A stretch of 64,000 nucleotides of DNA from Rhineura floridana (taxonomy: Eukaryota > Chordata > Lepidosauria > Squamata > Rhineuridae): NCBI RefSeq assembly GCF_030035675.1, contig NC_084485.1, positions 93,640,838 to 93,704,837 of the forward strand, written 5' to 3'. Below the pieces are notes generated by a model. That model did no database searches and had not been told where the DNA came from. It saw only the letters and a program-made list of their open reading frames with translations. Position 1 is the stretch's first letter; the number at the start of each line of letters is the position of its first letter. This document shows positions 11,432 to 22,459 of this stretch, piece after piece. A program made the translations under genes and the position numbers.

Positions 11432-13814
11432 CTCTGAAGAATTATATTCTGCAGTGCCTTTTAATAACTGAGTTTACAGTAAGGAGGAGTTTATATTTGA
11501 TGCAATTAACCAACAACACCAGCAATGTTCCTCAGTGGTATAGGTGAGGTTCTACATCTACAGTTCCATAGGATCCTGATGCCTAGATGATCTGGAATGG
11601 CAAGTGGTCTCATGTCTATGCACTATTATGGGCGGGTATGGAAAAAGGCTGCTCTTTAGCCCATCCATTCATCAAAATAGTTCTGCTATATATCAACATT
11701 TTCAAATCATCTACCTAAATATGTCCTGAACACTCTTACCTTGTAGTAACCTTCCTACATATTACAGTACTTTAATTTACTCTAAAATACCACTATCTCA
11801 TCCTCATGGGCTGGTTTTTTAAACCAAAGCAACTTTTTTCCTCCATACTGATACAAACAAGAACTGCAATAAGATTTTGAAGTATACAGTAGTTTGCTAG
11901 GGAAAAATAGCCTTTCAGAAGACGTTGGGTGACATTCAATGCTGCAGAAGAGGATTCCACCTTCATCTCCTTCCCCCCTGAAGCTACCTGCCCCAAAATC
12001 TGTTCTGGGGAATCCCCCAATCCTTTGGAGCAGATTTTGTAGGTGCTTGGGGGGCTATAGGCAATCCAATTCCACAAATTCATTGTGCTTGTGCATGAAC
12101 AAATTGAATACATCCCATTGGTTTTTAAACTAAAAACAAAAGAACAGGACAAGTATGAGTTGTTGAAAAGTTTTAACACAGTTCAAAAGAGCTTCATCTA
12201 AGTCTCCTGTTGTAACACACATAACATGCTGTGTGTGGTCAAGACAGCATGGATTTTAAAAATAAACAGTAGCTAGACTTTGAACATGAGCCTACTAACT
12301 GCAGTTGCCATAGTGGAGAATAGAAGAGGAATCAATGCAGGACCAGCTAAAAGTAAGTGGGAAGCTGGCAAGTGGGAATTAAGACTTTTAAGTATATATT
12401 TACATTTAAAGTGTGTTTATACACATAATTCTATGGGTTTTTTTTAAAGCAGAGTGTTTTCATATTAATCAGGACATGGTCAAAATGGAATTCTGCTAGG
12501 ACTTCCCATTAAGGTTCTAGCCTAGCTTCTATCAAATGCTGTGCCAGGAAGACTGGATGCCTGGAAATGCCTGACTAAGGGACAGTGGGAGTTAAATTCA
12601 ACAGTTGTTTTCATAGTCCATGTATGGACCAGTTGGAGGAAAGTTGTGAGCACAGTGCAATAAAACTGGTATGGAAACAAGTGTGAAGTAAGGCATGAAC
12701 CCTAAGATGTTCTTGCAGTACATTTTTTAAAAAAATACAAACCACTTCTATGTCTGTTCCTCAGCTGGTGATCTGCAGACTATTATCAGGCTTGCTGAGC
12801 TTGTCCTTACGGCTTTCTCCATCTACTACTGCCTCTGTTCATAGTGGCTGTCGTTACATTTCCTTACGATACTATGCTATGCTATGATCAGGACTAAAGG
12901 GCTGTCTCCGGCCATAAGCAGTAAGTGCATGGAACAGAATAACCCCAGGGGTGGCAGAGCTGGAGGTGTTCTACCCCAAGACACAATATGAGAAACGCTG
13001 GTTTGAAAAAGGAAGAATATGCTAATTCATCTTCATTTTATGGCCTCTGTCATCTAGGCTTCAGCCTATGAATGTGAAGCTTTGTCTGTTGCAATGGTCT
13101 TGATGAGTATTCCCTTTGTACCATAAATTCTGAAGCTGTTTCTTCATTCTAACAAGACACAGTCTATGGGACAAACTCCGTAGCTTTCCATTAGCTTCCA
13201 GCAAACTCCAGCATTTGGTAGCCTGGTGGAAATGATCTCATCACAGCAGCAGTTTCTTACCTTCCCTCCTCTCCAGGCATATTAACCCTTGCAGTACCTT
13301 GCTTACATAAGACAATTCCCTTGGCTCACGATAAAGAACATCCCTTAGCAACTTACCTGGTCTCCAGTCCACTAGGAATTACTCCAACTCACTGCAAGCC
13401 TATTAACTTTCATGCTGTTAGGCCTTTGCCTTTGACATGGTAAGCATGATCTGAGCTCAATTACCCTTTGTATAGGTATGTGCTGTTTGATGGCATACTT
13501 TACCGAGCTGTTACGTTGGTATCCAGAGATCCTACTTTTTTCTTTAAACATACCATAGCCACCTTTTCCTATATGGTGGTTACTGCTGTCTAGATCTTTT
13601 TCACATCTCAGTTTCCCTCCAACTTGTTGGAGGAAGCAGGGCTCTCACTTTGTCTCCTACATGGGGAAAGGATGGGCAAACGAGGATTTAGGAGGGAGCA
13701 GAACAAGAGAAACTCTGCATCCTTTTTCTTCAGTTAAAAGAGACAGGCAGGCTCTCTGGATTGTGACCTGGCAAACCTAAGCAGCTTGCCATCTGTTACA
13801 CCAATAAAGCCCAC

Positions 13815-13885
13815 TTTGAGCCTAATCAGATGCACATTTACTCAGATGCAAGTCCTACCAAGTTCAATGGGACTTACTCCTATAT
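13815..13885. repeat. Short dispersed repeat (ACTCAGAAGTAAGTCC family)
   Basis: Contains CAGATGCAAGTCCTACCAAG then TTCAATGGGACTTACTCC. The same motif recurs at 35,020-35,100, 35,830-35,895, 40,755-40,822 and 52,880-52,925, and perhaps in the first 45 bases. Arms around the centre are partly palindromic, suggesting an old MITE. Family name unknown to me. Confidence 0.5.
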
Positions 13886-14323
13886 GACTGTAAGGATTAC
13901 AGAGTTAATTGGTTCTCTTACATGCAAAATCTGTAAAGCAGAGAGAGTACTGGTCAGTGTATATTTAAATGTGTATACAATTATACTTGGAAACTCTTTT
14001 GCTCATGTATGCAACACAACTTCTTGACTGAAGCTGATTATATCTTTTCCAATCTGGGTCCAGAAACAACCTTGATGGATGACCTATAGATAAGTGTGTC
14101 CCTGTTCATTCTGCTGGACCTCTCAGTGGCTTTTGATACCATCAGCCTTGATACCCTTCTGGGATGCTTGTGTGGCACAGAGACCATTTTGCGTTGGTTC
14201 TGTCTGTAGCTGGCTGAATTCTCCTAGCAGATGGTGCTGGGGATTATTGCTTGGTTCCCTGGACATTGTTTTATGGGGTGACTCAGGCTTTTTAAAATCA
14301 TATTTGCTCTTTAACATCTATAT

Positions 14324-14456
14324 CAGATGTGGGGAACCTTTGGTCCTCCAGATGTTGCTGAACTAAAATTGCCATCAGCCCCATCAAGCTTATGACCAGG
14401 GATGACGGGAGTTGTAGTTCAGCAACATCTGGAGGACCAAAGGTTCCCCACATCTG
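14324..14456. mobile_element. Palindromic hAT MITE (CAGATGTGGGGAACC type)
   Basis: A 133-bp foldback with nearly perfect arms, CAGATGTGGGGAACC..GGTTCCCCACATCTG. Flanks ATCTATAT (14,316-14,323) and ATCTTCAT (14,457-14,464) agree at 6 of 8 positions, consistent with an aged hAT target duplication. Inserted in L2. Confidence 0.8.
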
Positions 14457-14699
14457 ATCTTCATGAAACCGCTTAGGTCGTTTTGAATTAGATCACATCA
14501 CTAAGCTGATGATACACAGTTCTACCTTTCTTTGCCAACTAATGCTAAGGAGCTAGTGGAAGTCTTGAACAGTTGCCAGGATGCTGTGATGGGCTGAATG
14601 GGGGTCAGCAGGCTAAGGCTTAATTTGGACAAGATAGATTCTTATGATCAGCAGACAAACTAATTTGGGTTTGAGAATATCAACTGTATTGGTCTATGG

Positions 14700-14837
14700 C
14701 AGCCTTTCCCAACCAGTGTGCCTCCAGATGTTGTTGGACCACAACTCCCATCTTTCCTGACCATTGGCAATGCTGGCTGAGGCTGATGGGAGTTGTGGTC
14801 CAAAAACATCTGGAGGCACACTGGTTGGGAAAGGCTG
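14700..14837. mobile_element. Palindromic hAT MITE (CAGCCTTTCCCAACC type)
   Basis: A 138-bp foldback. The arms CAGCCTTTCCCAACCAGTGT and its reverse complement are flanked by perfect 8-bp duplications GTCTATGG (14,692-14,699 and 14,838-14,845). The core is the shared CTCCCATC..GATGGGAG. Inserted in L2. Confidence 0.88.
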
Positions 14838-15005
14838 GTCTATGGTTTGTTTCTGGGCTCAGCTCAAGATGCAGGTGCTGCTTACATATCAAGCTCTTAA
14901 ACAGCTTGGGGCCAGATCATCTGGAAGATTGCCTGTTCCCATATAAATCTGCCTGTAGATGACAATCCTGTTTTGAGGCCCTGCTGTATGTCCCATCACC
15001 TAAAG

Positions 15006-15318
15006 AAGGAATGGAGAACCATGTTCAGCTTGAGGACTGCATTCCCTTTTGAGGGCCATATGCCTGTAGTGGACAAGGCTGGAGGCAAAAGTGGGCAGAA
15101 CAATAAATGTGAATGTTACCTTTTGTAAAGTAGGCTTGTTTGTATACACAGTCACACAACCTCTTTATTCTCTATCCAGGCAAGCAAGAAGCATTGTCAG
15201 TTCAAGAACACATTCCTGCCAGTCCCCCCAAAAAACCATGATGCAATGCAAGGCTTTGGGGAGTCCAAAGGGCTAGATAAGCCACATTTGGCCTCTAGGC
15301 TGAGATTCCCTACCCCTA
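15006..15318. mobile_element. Non-autonomous hAT element, 313 bp
   Basis: Ends AAGGAATGGAGAACC and GATTCCCTACCCCTA (imperfect inverted repeats) are flanked by perfect 8-bp duplications ACCTAAAG (14,998-15,005 and 15,319-15,326). The interior is not palindromic. No coding capacity. Confidence 0.8.
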
Positions 15319-15642
15319 ACCTAAAGTCGTACAGTTGGTGGGAATGTGGTGGAGGGCCTTTTCTGTGGCACCTGCTAACCACAGAATTCCTTCCCAAGCG
15401 AGATTAGACTGAACCAATCTCTGCTAATTTTTGGGCTGGCAATAAAAAAAGGTTTTGTTGAGCAGTTTTAGTATGTGATGGTTTGTTTTTGCTATGATGT
15501 TTTCTGCTGTGTTCTTAATCTGATTATTGTTTAAAATTGGTTTTAATGTTTTTGTTTTTGTACATAATATTGTAATAATATTGGGGGCCATTGTTAGGGC
15601 CAAAAGGTTGTTTATAAATGTTTTTATAAATAAAAAACAAAA

Positions 15643-16993
15643 CTTCAGCTTTTAGCTTACCAGAAGCAAATATTTTAGTTTGAGCCTTTTAATAAACTGA
15701 GGACAAGGAGGGTCATGTATTCCTTACAATAATTCTGTGTCACAAACACTATCTCATAATTTAATTAGCTACATTTCCATACTGTAAATCTGGAACCTAC
15801 AAAATTGTTTATTTTAAATATAGGTGACATTTAATTTAAGGTAAAATTGCCCTTAAGATGATGGAATCTGGAGCAAATATTACAACTAAATCAAAAGCCA
15901 CTGAAAACAGTTTTACTATTATATAACCCAATTTGAAGTATGTTGGCAGGTTCAGCATGGTTGTAATAAATATCAATCAAAGAGGATGTTTCCAGTATAT
16001 CCAGGGAGTAATTCTTCAGGAAATGTTGTATCTTTGAAAAGTAAAAATAGATGCAATGTCTAAATTCAGATCCTGACACAAGAACAGTATAACCCAGAAT
16101 GTAGAGCATCATATCTACAAACTACAGAAAGAGAGTGTCCTTAAGAACATTCTATCAGAGAATCTTTTAACACAATTTTGCAGTGTTTTGAAACGGGGTC
16201 AATTGAAATCAATGGGAACAAAAGTGGATTTTCTAATGCTTCCCTGTTTCACTGGAAAATAAAGGCATTTTCACTCTTGACACGGAAAATTATTTATTTA
16301 TACTTTTCCCACACCAGTAATGTGGGTGTAAACTCTGCACTGGCTGGCATATACATTTGATTTCAAAATAACTCTCTTCTACTTGCTTTTCCAAAGCATG
16401 ATATGAAGGTGCTTGATGCAGTTCTACAACAAACTCTGGCCCTGTACTCTGCCTGTATGGAATATCCTTCCTGGAAACCATATGTAAGTTGCTCCAAGTT
16501 CTTTGGCAGAAGAATAGAGTACAAATGAAAGCAGGTAAAGTAAGTAAATAGTACGCCTGGGTGCCCACATGTGGCACACAAGAGGTTAAAAGGTTGTGTT
16601 TGACATTGGGACTGTTTTTTAAGGTTTTCAAAAAGGAAACATGAGAACAAGTATTAAAATACAATTTCACTAAAAGTCATTTCTAGCCATTCTTGAACTG
16701 GGCTGGCTCCAAAGGGTAGCAAGGTTGGGCGAATGCCCATGCCTCAAGACCACCAAAGAGCTCACTGCCATAACATTTCCACTTTCTATAGAGTATCCAA
16801 GAAGATCAGGAGCAGCCTAAGGGAATTCTTAGTTGGCACGTCCCACCTCTTCCAGGTTAAGGGGTCCCACTGAGGAAGCTGGGCCCAATGGTCTCAAAAT
16901 GCTAGAATCAGCATTGTTTGTGATCTCTGTTTCCTCCAGTTATTTTTTGTTTGTTGGTTTTTTCAATTAACCAACAACACTGAATTGTATTAG
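15643..16993. other. Unassigned stretch
   Basis: AT-rich. The minus-strand open frames at 16,290-16,670 overlap each other and show no recognisable domain. No repeat recognised. Confidence 0.4.
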
Positions 16994-17001
16994 CTCAACA
17001 T

Positions 17002-17391
17002 GAAAAATGGAAATGGACTGCCTTCAAGTCAATTCCAACTTATGGCAACCCTATGAATAGGGTTATCATGGTAAGCGGTATTCAGAGGGGGTTTACTATT
17101 GCCTCTCTCTGAGGCTAGTCCTCCGCAGCTGGCATGGGCCTGCTCAGCCTGCCACAGCTGCACAAGCCAGCCCCTTTCTTGTCCGCAAGTGCCAGCTGGG
17201 GGGCAACTGGGCTCCTTGGGACTATGCAACTTGCCCGCGGCTGCACAGGTGTCAGGGCACATAACCCCTGAGTCACTCACTGTGGGGTGATCTTTAGCTG
17301 GCTCTTGACACCCAGGAGACACGAGCGGGGATTTGAACTCGCAGACTCTGGACTCCCAGCCAGGCTCTCCTCCCCACTGTGCTATACCAGC
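17002..17391 (-). mobile_element. tRNA-headed SINE with BovB-like tail (Sauria SINE type)
   Basis: On the minus strand the head GGTATAGCACAGTGGGGAGG (A-box region) and GAGTTCAAATCCCCGCTCG (B box) is followed by a long body and the tail ..GGTTGCCATAAGTTGGAATT, related to the BovB 3' end. The 8-bp duplications CTCAACAT (16,994-17,001 and 17,392-17,399) bound it. Two further copies lie at 46,042-46,397 and 55,303-55,693. Confidence 0.88.
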
Positions 17392-17509
17392 CTCAACATA
17401 GCAGACAGAATATCCAGTCATCTTTCCCCGGTTAATTCCATGTACCTGTTCAGTGCTTTAATTTCTCCTAGCCTTTGAACTTGTTGATGGCCTAACAGTA
17501 GCCCCCACT

Positions 17510-17640
17510 TTATTACTGTTTTTATTTCAAGTATTTATGTACTACATTTTATTTAAAAAATCATAAAGCAGTTTACAAGAAAATTAAAATTAAACAGTAC
17601 AGTATGTAAAACAATAATACAGATAAAATATCTAAGATAG
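17510..17640 (-). mobile_element. L2 3' tail fragment
   Basis: TTTTTATTTCAAGTATTTATGTACTACATTTTA..AAAGCAGTTTACAAG is a short minus-strand L2 end. Degenerate. Confidence 0.45.
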
Positions 17641-17913
17641 GTTTCCACTTTCTCACATTTCACACCCGCTAATATACCCATATCTCAATCAATCTGCACA
17701 CATTCATCCATGCTTACACACACTCAGCAATTACTTTGCTTACGGCTAACAAGAAATGGCAGTGTTTGTAAAAAGCATATTTCTCTTTTAAGGAATTATA
17801 TTTTGCAAATCAAAAGGTGATATGGCTAATGCAGTAGTGATTGCAAGGCTCAGCTTTTTCAAACAAGTAACTTCTAGCCATTAGGACAAAAAAAAAAAGT
17901 TAACTCTCTAGAT

Positions 17914-18235
17914 CAGAGGTTCCCAAACTGTGGTCTCCAGGCTTCATTCAGGTGATCTGCAGCATGTCTACATAAAACATTCATACTGATTTTTTATTGT
18001 ATTTTTATTACTACTTTTATTATAGTATAGTTTATTGTATTACAATCTGAATTCTATGGAATTCAAATTATAATACAATACAAGAAATAAAAGAAACAAT
18101 TAAAATACAATTAAAATCATTTAGCATCTAGCACAGCTCACTGCAACTGCTACAACAGACAGAAAAATGATGTAGTGCATCATGACCATGGGCAATGTTC
18201 GAGTGAGCCGGGGGGGGGAGGTTTGGGAACCACTG
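17914..18235. mobile_element. Non-autonomous hAT element (CAGAGGTTCCCAAACTGTGG type)
   Basis: Inverted ends CAGAGGTTCCCAAA and TTTGGGAACCACTG are flanked by CTCTAGAT (17,906-17,913) and CTCTAGAC (18,236-18,243), 7 of 8 identical. The interior has an AT-rich near-palindrome (TTATTGTATTACAA..TTATAATACAAT). A second family member at 45,949-46,660 is interrupted by a SINE. Confidence 0.85.
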
Positions 18236-18734
18236 CTCTAGACAGAAAGAAGCATCTGATGCTTTCAAAGGCATATAGCTAAGACCATTGCATCCTCATC
18301 TGCATTTTAGTGCAACTACTCCCACACAGCTATGTATGACTAGAAGTGGATCAGGCATTTCCCTTTGTGCTCTGTCTGTTAGGGTATGGTATTCTGCACA
18401 TCCAAAGTGAAAGCCATGCCACTGCATACCACAGGAGGGTGCCCCATACAACCAAACCTGCCAACTCTGCTACAACATGAAATAGAGCTGGGCAGATAGA
18501 AACTTTTAGCGGAGCTAAGGAACATAATTCTCCTGAGCATGTAACACAGCAGGATATGGTGTGGTGATCTTCTTGAATTGTATGAAAATTTTCCTGAAAT
18601 ATTCACTTGGATTCACTATATGCATAGGATACTTGTTCCATTGCAGGAAATATTTTTTCCTAATATGTTAATGAATTCTACATCGTCAAGATCTTAACTG
18701 TTTGCCTTTGTGCTGTTTTCTATGGTAGGAGAAA

Positions 18735-18900
18735 CACTCTAGTCAGTGGCTATTCGCCATGATAGCTAATCCTAAAATGGACCATACATATTCAGGGTAG
18801 TGCTTTGAGAGCTTCCTAGAGAGATCTGGTTACCCAGCCGGCAGCAGTCAGGATGCTGGATCACTGAACCTCTGTGAGAACATTCTTATGTATTGGGGGG
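18735..18900 (+). mobile_element. CR1 LINE 3' end, diverged
   Basis: Follows the CR1 3' UTR pattern GGCTATTCGCCATGATAGCT..GCAGTCAGGATGCTGGATCACTG..AACATTCTTATG. Old copy. Confidence 0.55.
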
Positions 18901-20284
18901 GACACAATCCATCTGAAATTAAACACTTTTAGAAATTAATTAAAATCAATGGAAAAGTTAAGCATGTGCTTAAATCTCTCCACTGAAATTAATGGAACTT
19001 TAACAAAGTAACTTTGCTTGTATCATGCCCAACCAAATTAACCATCTTTACTTAATTTTTTTGTGTTACATTCTTAAACTTCCTGCAAAGCAATTTCTTC
19101 ACGTTTCAAGCTGTCTAAAACCTTTCATCGTATGGGTAAGTAATATAAATTACACAATATCTTCTTGGAGCCTAGAGAGTGACCAACTCGCATATAAAAG
19201 TGCTTTATAATTTAAGTGAAAATTGTTTTAAAAATACTCAGTCCAAAGCAGATTTTACAAGTTTGCAGGTAGTAGTATTGTAATACACAACGCACTGAAT
19301 ATTTTGATTTAAAACATACAATTTGAATGTTAGATGCAAATGATGGAAGCCAAAGCAAGTTAGTCACACTTAAGTATCTTCAAAATAAATATTCTGTTCA
19401 GTTAATTTTTTTACTGTTTTAGCCATTAGCTATTACAAAAGACCAAGAAAAAGTTAAAATCAAAGCCAGGCAGTGGGCAAGTTTAAATACATTCAGACTA
19501 CTATAAAGTTCACTTATGACTTGGCTAATACCAATAGCAATGTGGCATCTTTGAAATTAATGGGATTTAACTTATTGGTGACTCATCTGTCTCTGATTTT
19601 AAGTGGACTTATGTACAACTTTCAAGCAAACTCCAAGCAGCAGTAATAACAAGGTCTTGGATACAACACTGCCATGCTAGTTTATTACAATATTTTAATT
19701 ACACCATTTTCTGTTGGAAGACCATTTCAAAAGAAAGAGAAGTCATAAAAATAGCATGCAATATTGATGAACAGTAGAAAAGGGATTTGAGACTAGGCTG
19801 TAAGAAGAGGATCAGGAAACAGTGAAAAATGGAATGTTTCTCTCATTCTCCCCTTGGTCAGGCCTCACAGAACCCCTCGTAGCCTGAGAACCTTAATGGA
19901 TGCTTCCTTAACATTTTAAAGCACCTCTCAAAATTGATCCATTGGCACTACAAAAATAATTCAGCTTTCATTGTGTTCAAATGGAAGTGATGCAGCAAAG
20001 ACTACCTAATGTACTAATAGATAATCAGATGCCCACTTACAGCTGTGCTAATGGGAAGCTGATTTATAGTGTGAGAACAAGGTGCCCTCACACCTACAAA
20101 CTCTTCAGAAATACATGATTAGTGGTCTTAACCACTCAGTGGATGACAAACCAATTGTGAGTCAACAATGTGATGATGAGACCAAAAGGTCAATTCTATT
20201 TCAGGCTGCATTAACACAATGTACCATCCATTGCCCATTCTTGGGAAGCACCAGTATGGTTGATTTTTTTAAAAAATAAAACAG
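18901..20284. other. Unassigned stretch
   Basis: AT-rich, with short open frames only. No repeat family or exon recognised. Confidence 0.4.
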
Positions 20285-20450
20285 CTCTGGTTTGATTTGG
20301 AGTGCTGTGTTCAGTTCTGGCCACCCACAATTCAAGCAGGATGTTGACAAGGCAAAAGGCTCTCAAGGAGAGCTGTGAGTTGCACAAGTGGCTGCTAAGG
20401 CTGTGGGAGTGTGCAGTACTCAATGTCTAAAAAGAGATGATCCTGGATGT
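20285..20450 (+). mobile_element. CR1 internal fragment
   Basis: GGAGTGCTGTGTTCAGTTCTGGCCACCCAC..TTCAAGCAGGATGTTGACAAGG matches the CR1 segment reading ..CVQFWPPTIQAGC. Truncated at both ends. Confidence 0.55.
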
Positions 20451-20468
20451 AGGCAGGGTTAGTCTAAT

Positions 20469-20941
20469 CAGAGCTGGCGCCAGGCATAATTGGGCCCTTG
20501 GGCACCAGCCTGTTCTGGGCCCACAATGCTGTAGCTGAACACCTCCCCATACAGGCGGCGCAGAGCTAATAAGCCCATCTGTGCATGCCACCTACCTTTC
20601 ATGAATGATGTGAACGCATAGAGCTCATGCCTGCCGTCAAGCAAGATGGTGGCAGGGGTGTCAGCTCCTTAGAGAAGCCCCTGCCACCATCTTGGGTGAC
20701 GGCAGGCAGGCATGCACGCACAGCATTCTAACTGAGGGGAGAGGTAGGTGGGGTGTGCATGCAAGCTTATCAAAGCCCACCCTGTATGTATTGGGGGTGA
20801 TGCCTGGGAGCTCTCTCTCTGAGCCTGCCACAGATCACAGAACGGGAGCACCACCCCACCTAAGGAGGGGCTCATCAGGGGGGCCCTGTGCCGCAGGGTG
20901 CTCTGCCATGGCCCAACCTGACTGCCCTCTGGCACCGGCCG
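20469..20941. mobile_element. Non-autonomous hAT element, 473 bp, GC-rich
   Basis: Ends CAGAGCTGGCGCCAGG and CTGGCACCGGCCG are imperfect inverted repeats, flanked by AGTCTAAT (20,461-20,468) and AGTCCAAT (20,942-20,949), 7 of 8 identical. It contains a strong hairpin at 20,642-20,694. Reading frames inside are short and not gene-like. A related element seems to occupy 50,600-51,090. Confidence 0.7.
20642..20694. repeat. Perfect 17-bp inverted repeat (hairpin)
   Basis: CAAGATGGTGGCAGGGG at 20,642-20,658 and its exact reverse complement at 20,678-20,694 are separated by a 19-base loop. It lies inside the hAT element. Confidence 0.9.
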
Positions 20942-20949
20942 AGTCCAAT

Positions 20950-21175
20950 ACATTTTAAGGGGAATACAGTTATGTTGCCCCCATTCCATGTACAGAATCT
21001 GACCAGGCTCGCAGTTGAATCTTAGTTCATCATGGGTAATGGGACAACATCTTCCACCATACCTGGGAGCAGCAAGCTAGCTTAGGGGATTTGGGGAGAA
21101 TGGTGGAGGGCTGCCCCCGCCACTGGTATCTGCCTCCTAAGGCAGCTATCTGACTCTGCCAATGGCAGGGCCAGC
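20950..21175. mobile_element. Fragment of a dispersed hAT-like repeat
   Basis: CATGTACAGAATCTGACCAGG..CAGTTGAAT..GGGACAACATC recurs at 32,675-32,740, and the right end GGCAGGGCCAGC resembles the GGGCTGGCCC end at 31,090-31,105. Boundaries uncertain. Confidence 0.4.
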
Positions 21176-21297
21176 TCTGCATGTAGGAAGATGGGTTGTG
21201 ATTATTCCTCTGGCATATGTGCAGAGAGGAACTATTTTCTTTCAGTGCTACTGCATGTATAAGCCACTCTGTCACTAGATGAAGCCTAACTAGATGA

Positions 21298-21490
21298 CCA
21301 TGTGGGGAAGTGGTTAGAGTATCAGAATAAAATTTGGCTTCAAATCCCTGCACAGCCGTGAAGCTTACTAGATGACCTTGAGCCATCCATCTCCCAGTGT
21401 AACCTACCTCACAGAATTGTTGTGATGATAAAATGAGGGCGGGAGGGAGAGAGGACTGTAATGCTGTGCTGAACTTCTTGGAAGAAATAA
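21298..21490 (+). mobile_element. tRNA-derived CORE/MIR-like SINE
   Basis: The head GTGGTTAGAGTATCAG and the B-box-like GGCTTCAAATCCCTGC lead into the CORE domain (ACTAGATGACCTTGAGCC..CCTACCTCACAGAATTGTTG, then TGATAAAATGAG) and an L2-like end AACTTCTTGGAAGAAATAAA. Related core pieces occur at 35,615-35,665 and 40,495-40,535. Confidence 0.75.
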
Positions 21491-21494
21491 AAAC

Positions 21495-21600
21495 TGTATT
21501 TGTTTATTGATGTATATCCCGCCCTTCCTCCCAAAGGAGACCAGGGTGATAAATACATCAACAAAATTAAAAAGCATTCTGAAAACAGTTACAGTTCAAA
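21495..21600 (-). mobile_element. L2 3' tail
   Basis: TTTGTTTATTGATGTATATCCCGCCCTTCCTCCCAAAGGAG.. is the minus-strand L2 terminus, truncated after about 100 bases. Confidence 0.65.
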
Positions 21601-22189
21601 ATATTCTTTCATCCAATGATCTTCAGGTTTCCAGGAACAGTCTCCTTCAGCCATCAAATGCCTGGATAAGCTGTAATAAGTAAACAGTAATGGTAGTGGG
21701 CAAAACCATTACATGTTTGATGAATGACGGCAGAATAGGGACAGGACTGAGCATGCATTACCACCACAACACTTTTTAAAGCTTCATAGATAATTCATTT
21801 TATCCAATTCTTACAAGTACATTCAGCTCTGTATGTATAGAGTGGTATTTCTTTAATCCACCGCATTCATCCAAAACATCCAATTAAATACTTCTGTATT
21901 CCTAAATGTTATTTTCTTTTACTGATTTTGTAGCATAGGAGCTTTTTCAAACCCTTTCCTTTGCTCAGTAGAAATAACTTTTCTCTCTGGGTACTTCTCT
22001 AGAGCTAGACACAGTAAGCAGTATCTCTGTCCCCATGTAATGGAAGGGGGATGAAGTTAGCCAGAGATCCTCTTTACATGATATATGAGTACATAGTCTT
22101 TTTATTTAAATTGTAGCAGGAGTTTGCTTGAGCACTAGAGGAGAAATGCAGCTCTGAATTAAAAAAAAACAAAATTGGCAGACCATTCA

Positions 22190-22450
22190 AAATGGTAGGA
22201 GTACACGGAGACAAATACATGGAAGATAAGGCTATCAGCAGCTACTAGCCTTGGTGGCTGTCTGTGTCCATGGTTGGAGGCAGCATGGTTCTGAATAGCA
22301 GTTCCGGGAAACCACAGAAGGGGAGAGTGCTTTTGTGCTCAGATCCTGCTTGCAGGCTTCCCATGGGCATCTGGTTGGCCACTGTGAGAACAGGATGCTG
22401 GATTAGATGGGCCATTGGCCTGATCCAACAGGCTCTTCTTATGTTCTTAA
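22190..22450 (+). mobile_element. CR1 LINE 3' end
   Basis: Contains the diagnostic reptile CR1 3' UTR run, GGCATCTGGTTGGCCACTGT, then GAACAGGATGCTGGATTAGA, then CTGATCCAACAGGCTC and TTCTTATGTTCTTA. 5'-truncated, no coding part. Confidence 0.85.
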
Positions 22451-22459
22451 GGAGGTTGG

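Larger units (their letters stand above)
10829..14039 (+). other. TCEANC2 3' flank, largely unassigned
   Basis: The 3' UTR starts at 10,829 but its end is not resolved. Candidate AATAAA signals lie at 12,261-12,266 and 12,659-12,664. A hAT MITE sits at 11,294-11,431 and a short dispersed repeat at 13,815-13,880. The minus-strand open frame 11,793-12,179 has no recognisable domain and is not called. Confidence 0.4.
14040..15642 (+). mobile_element. L2-clade LINE copy (5'-truncated) carrying three hAT MITEs
   Basis: In plus orientation the degenerate reading gives [22 protein letters not shown], the L2 reverse transcriptase palm, then DTQFYLSLPTNAKELVEVL and a degraded C-terminus (YQALKQLGARSS), and a T-rich 3' UTR ending ATTGTTAGGGCCAAAAGG..TTTATAAATAAA. 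Reading frames carry many stops and shifts. Three independent MITEs (14,324-14,456, 14,700-14,837, 15,006-15,318) interrupt it, and the L2 sequence continues on the far side of each. Confidence 0.8.

Noticed and set aside
11793-12179. 128-residue minus-strand frame as an exon of the expected neighbour CDCP2
   Set aside because: It lacks the cysteine and aromatic pattern of CUB domains.
17340-17391. tRNA genes (here and at 24,196, 42,125, 46,045, 55,305)
   Set aside because: A and B boxes are present, but no acceptor-stem closure is seen and each leads into a SINE body.
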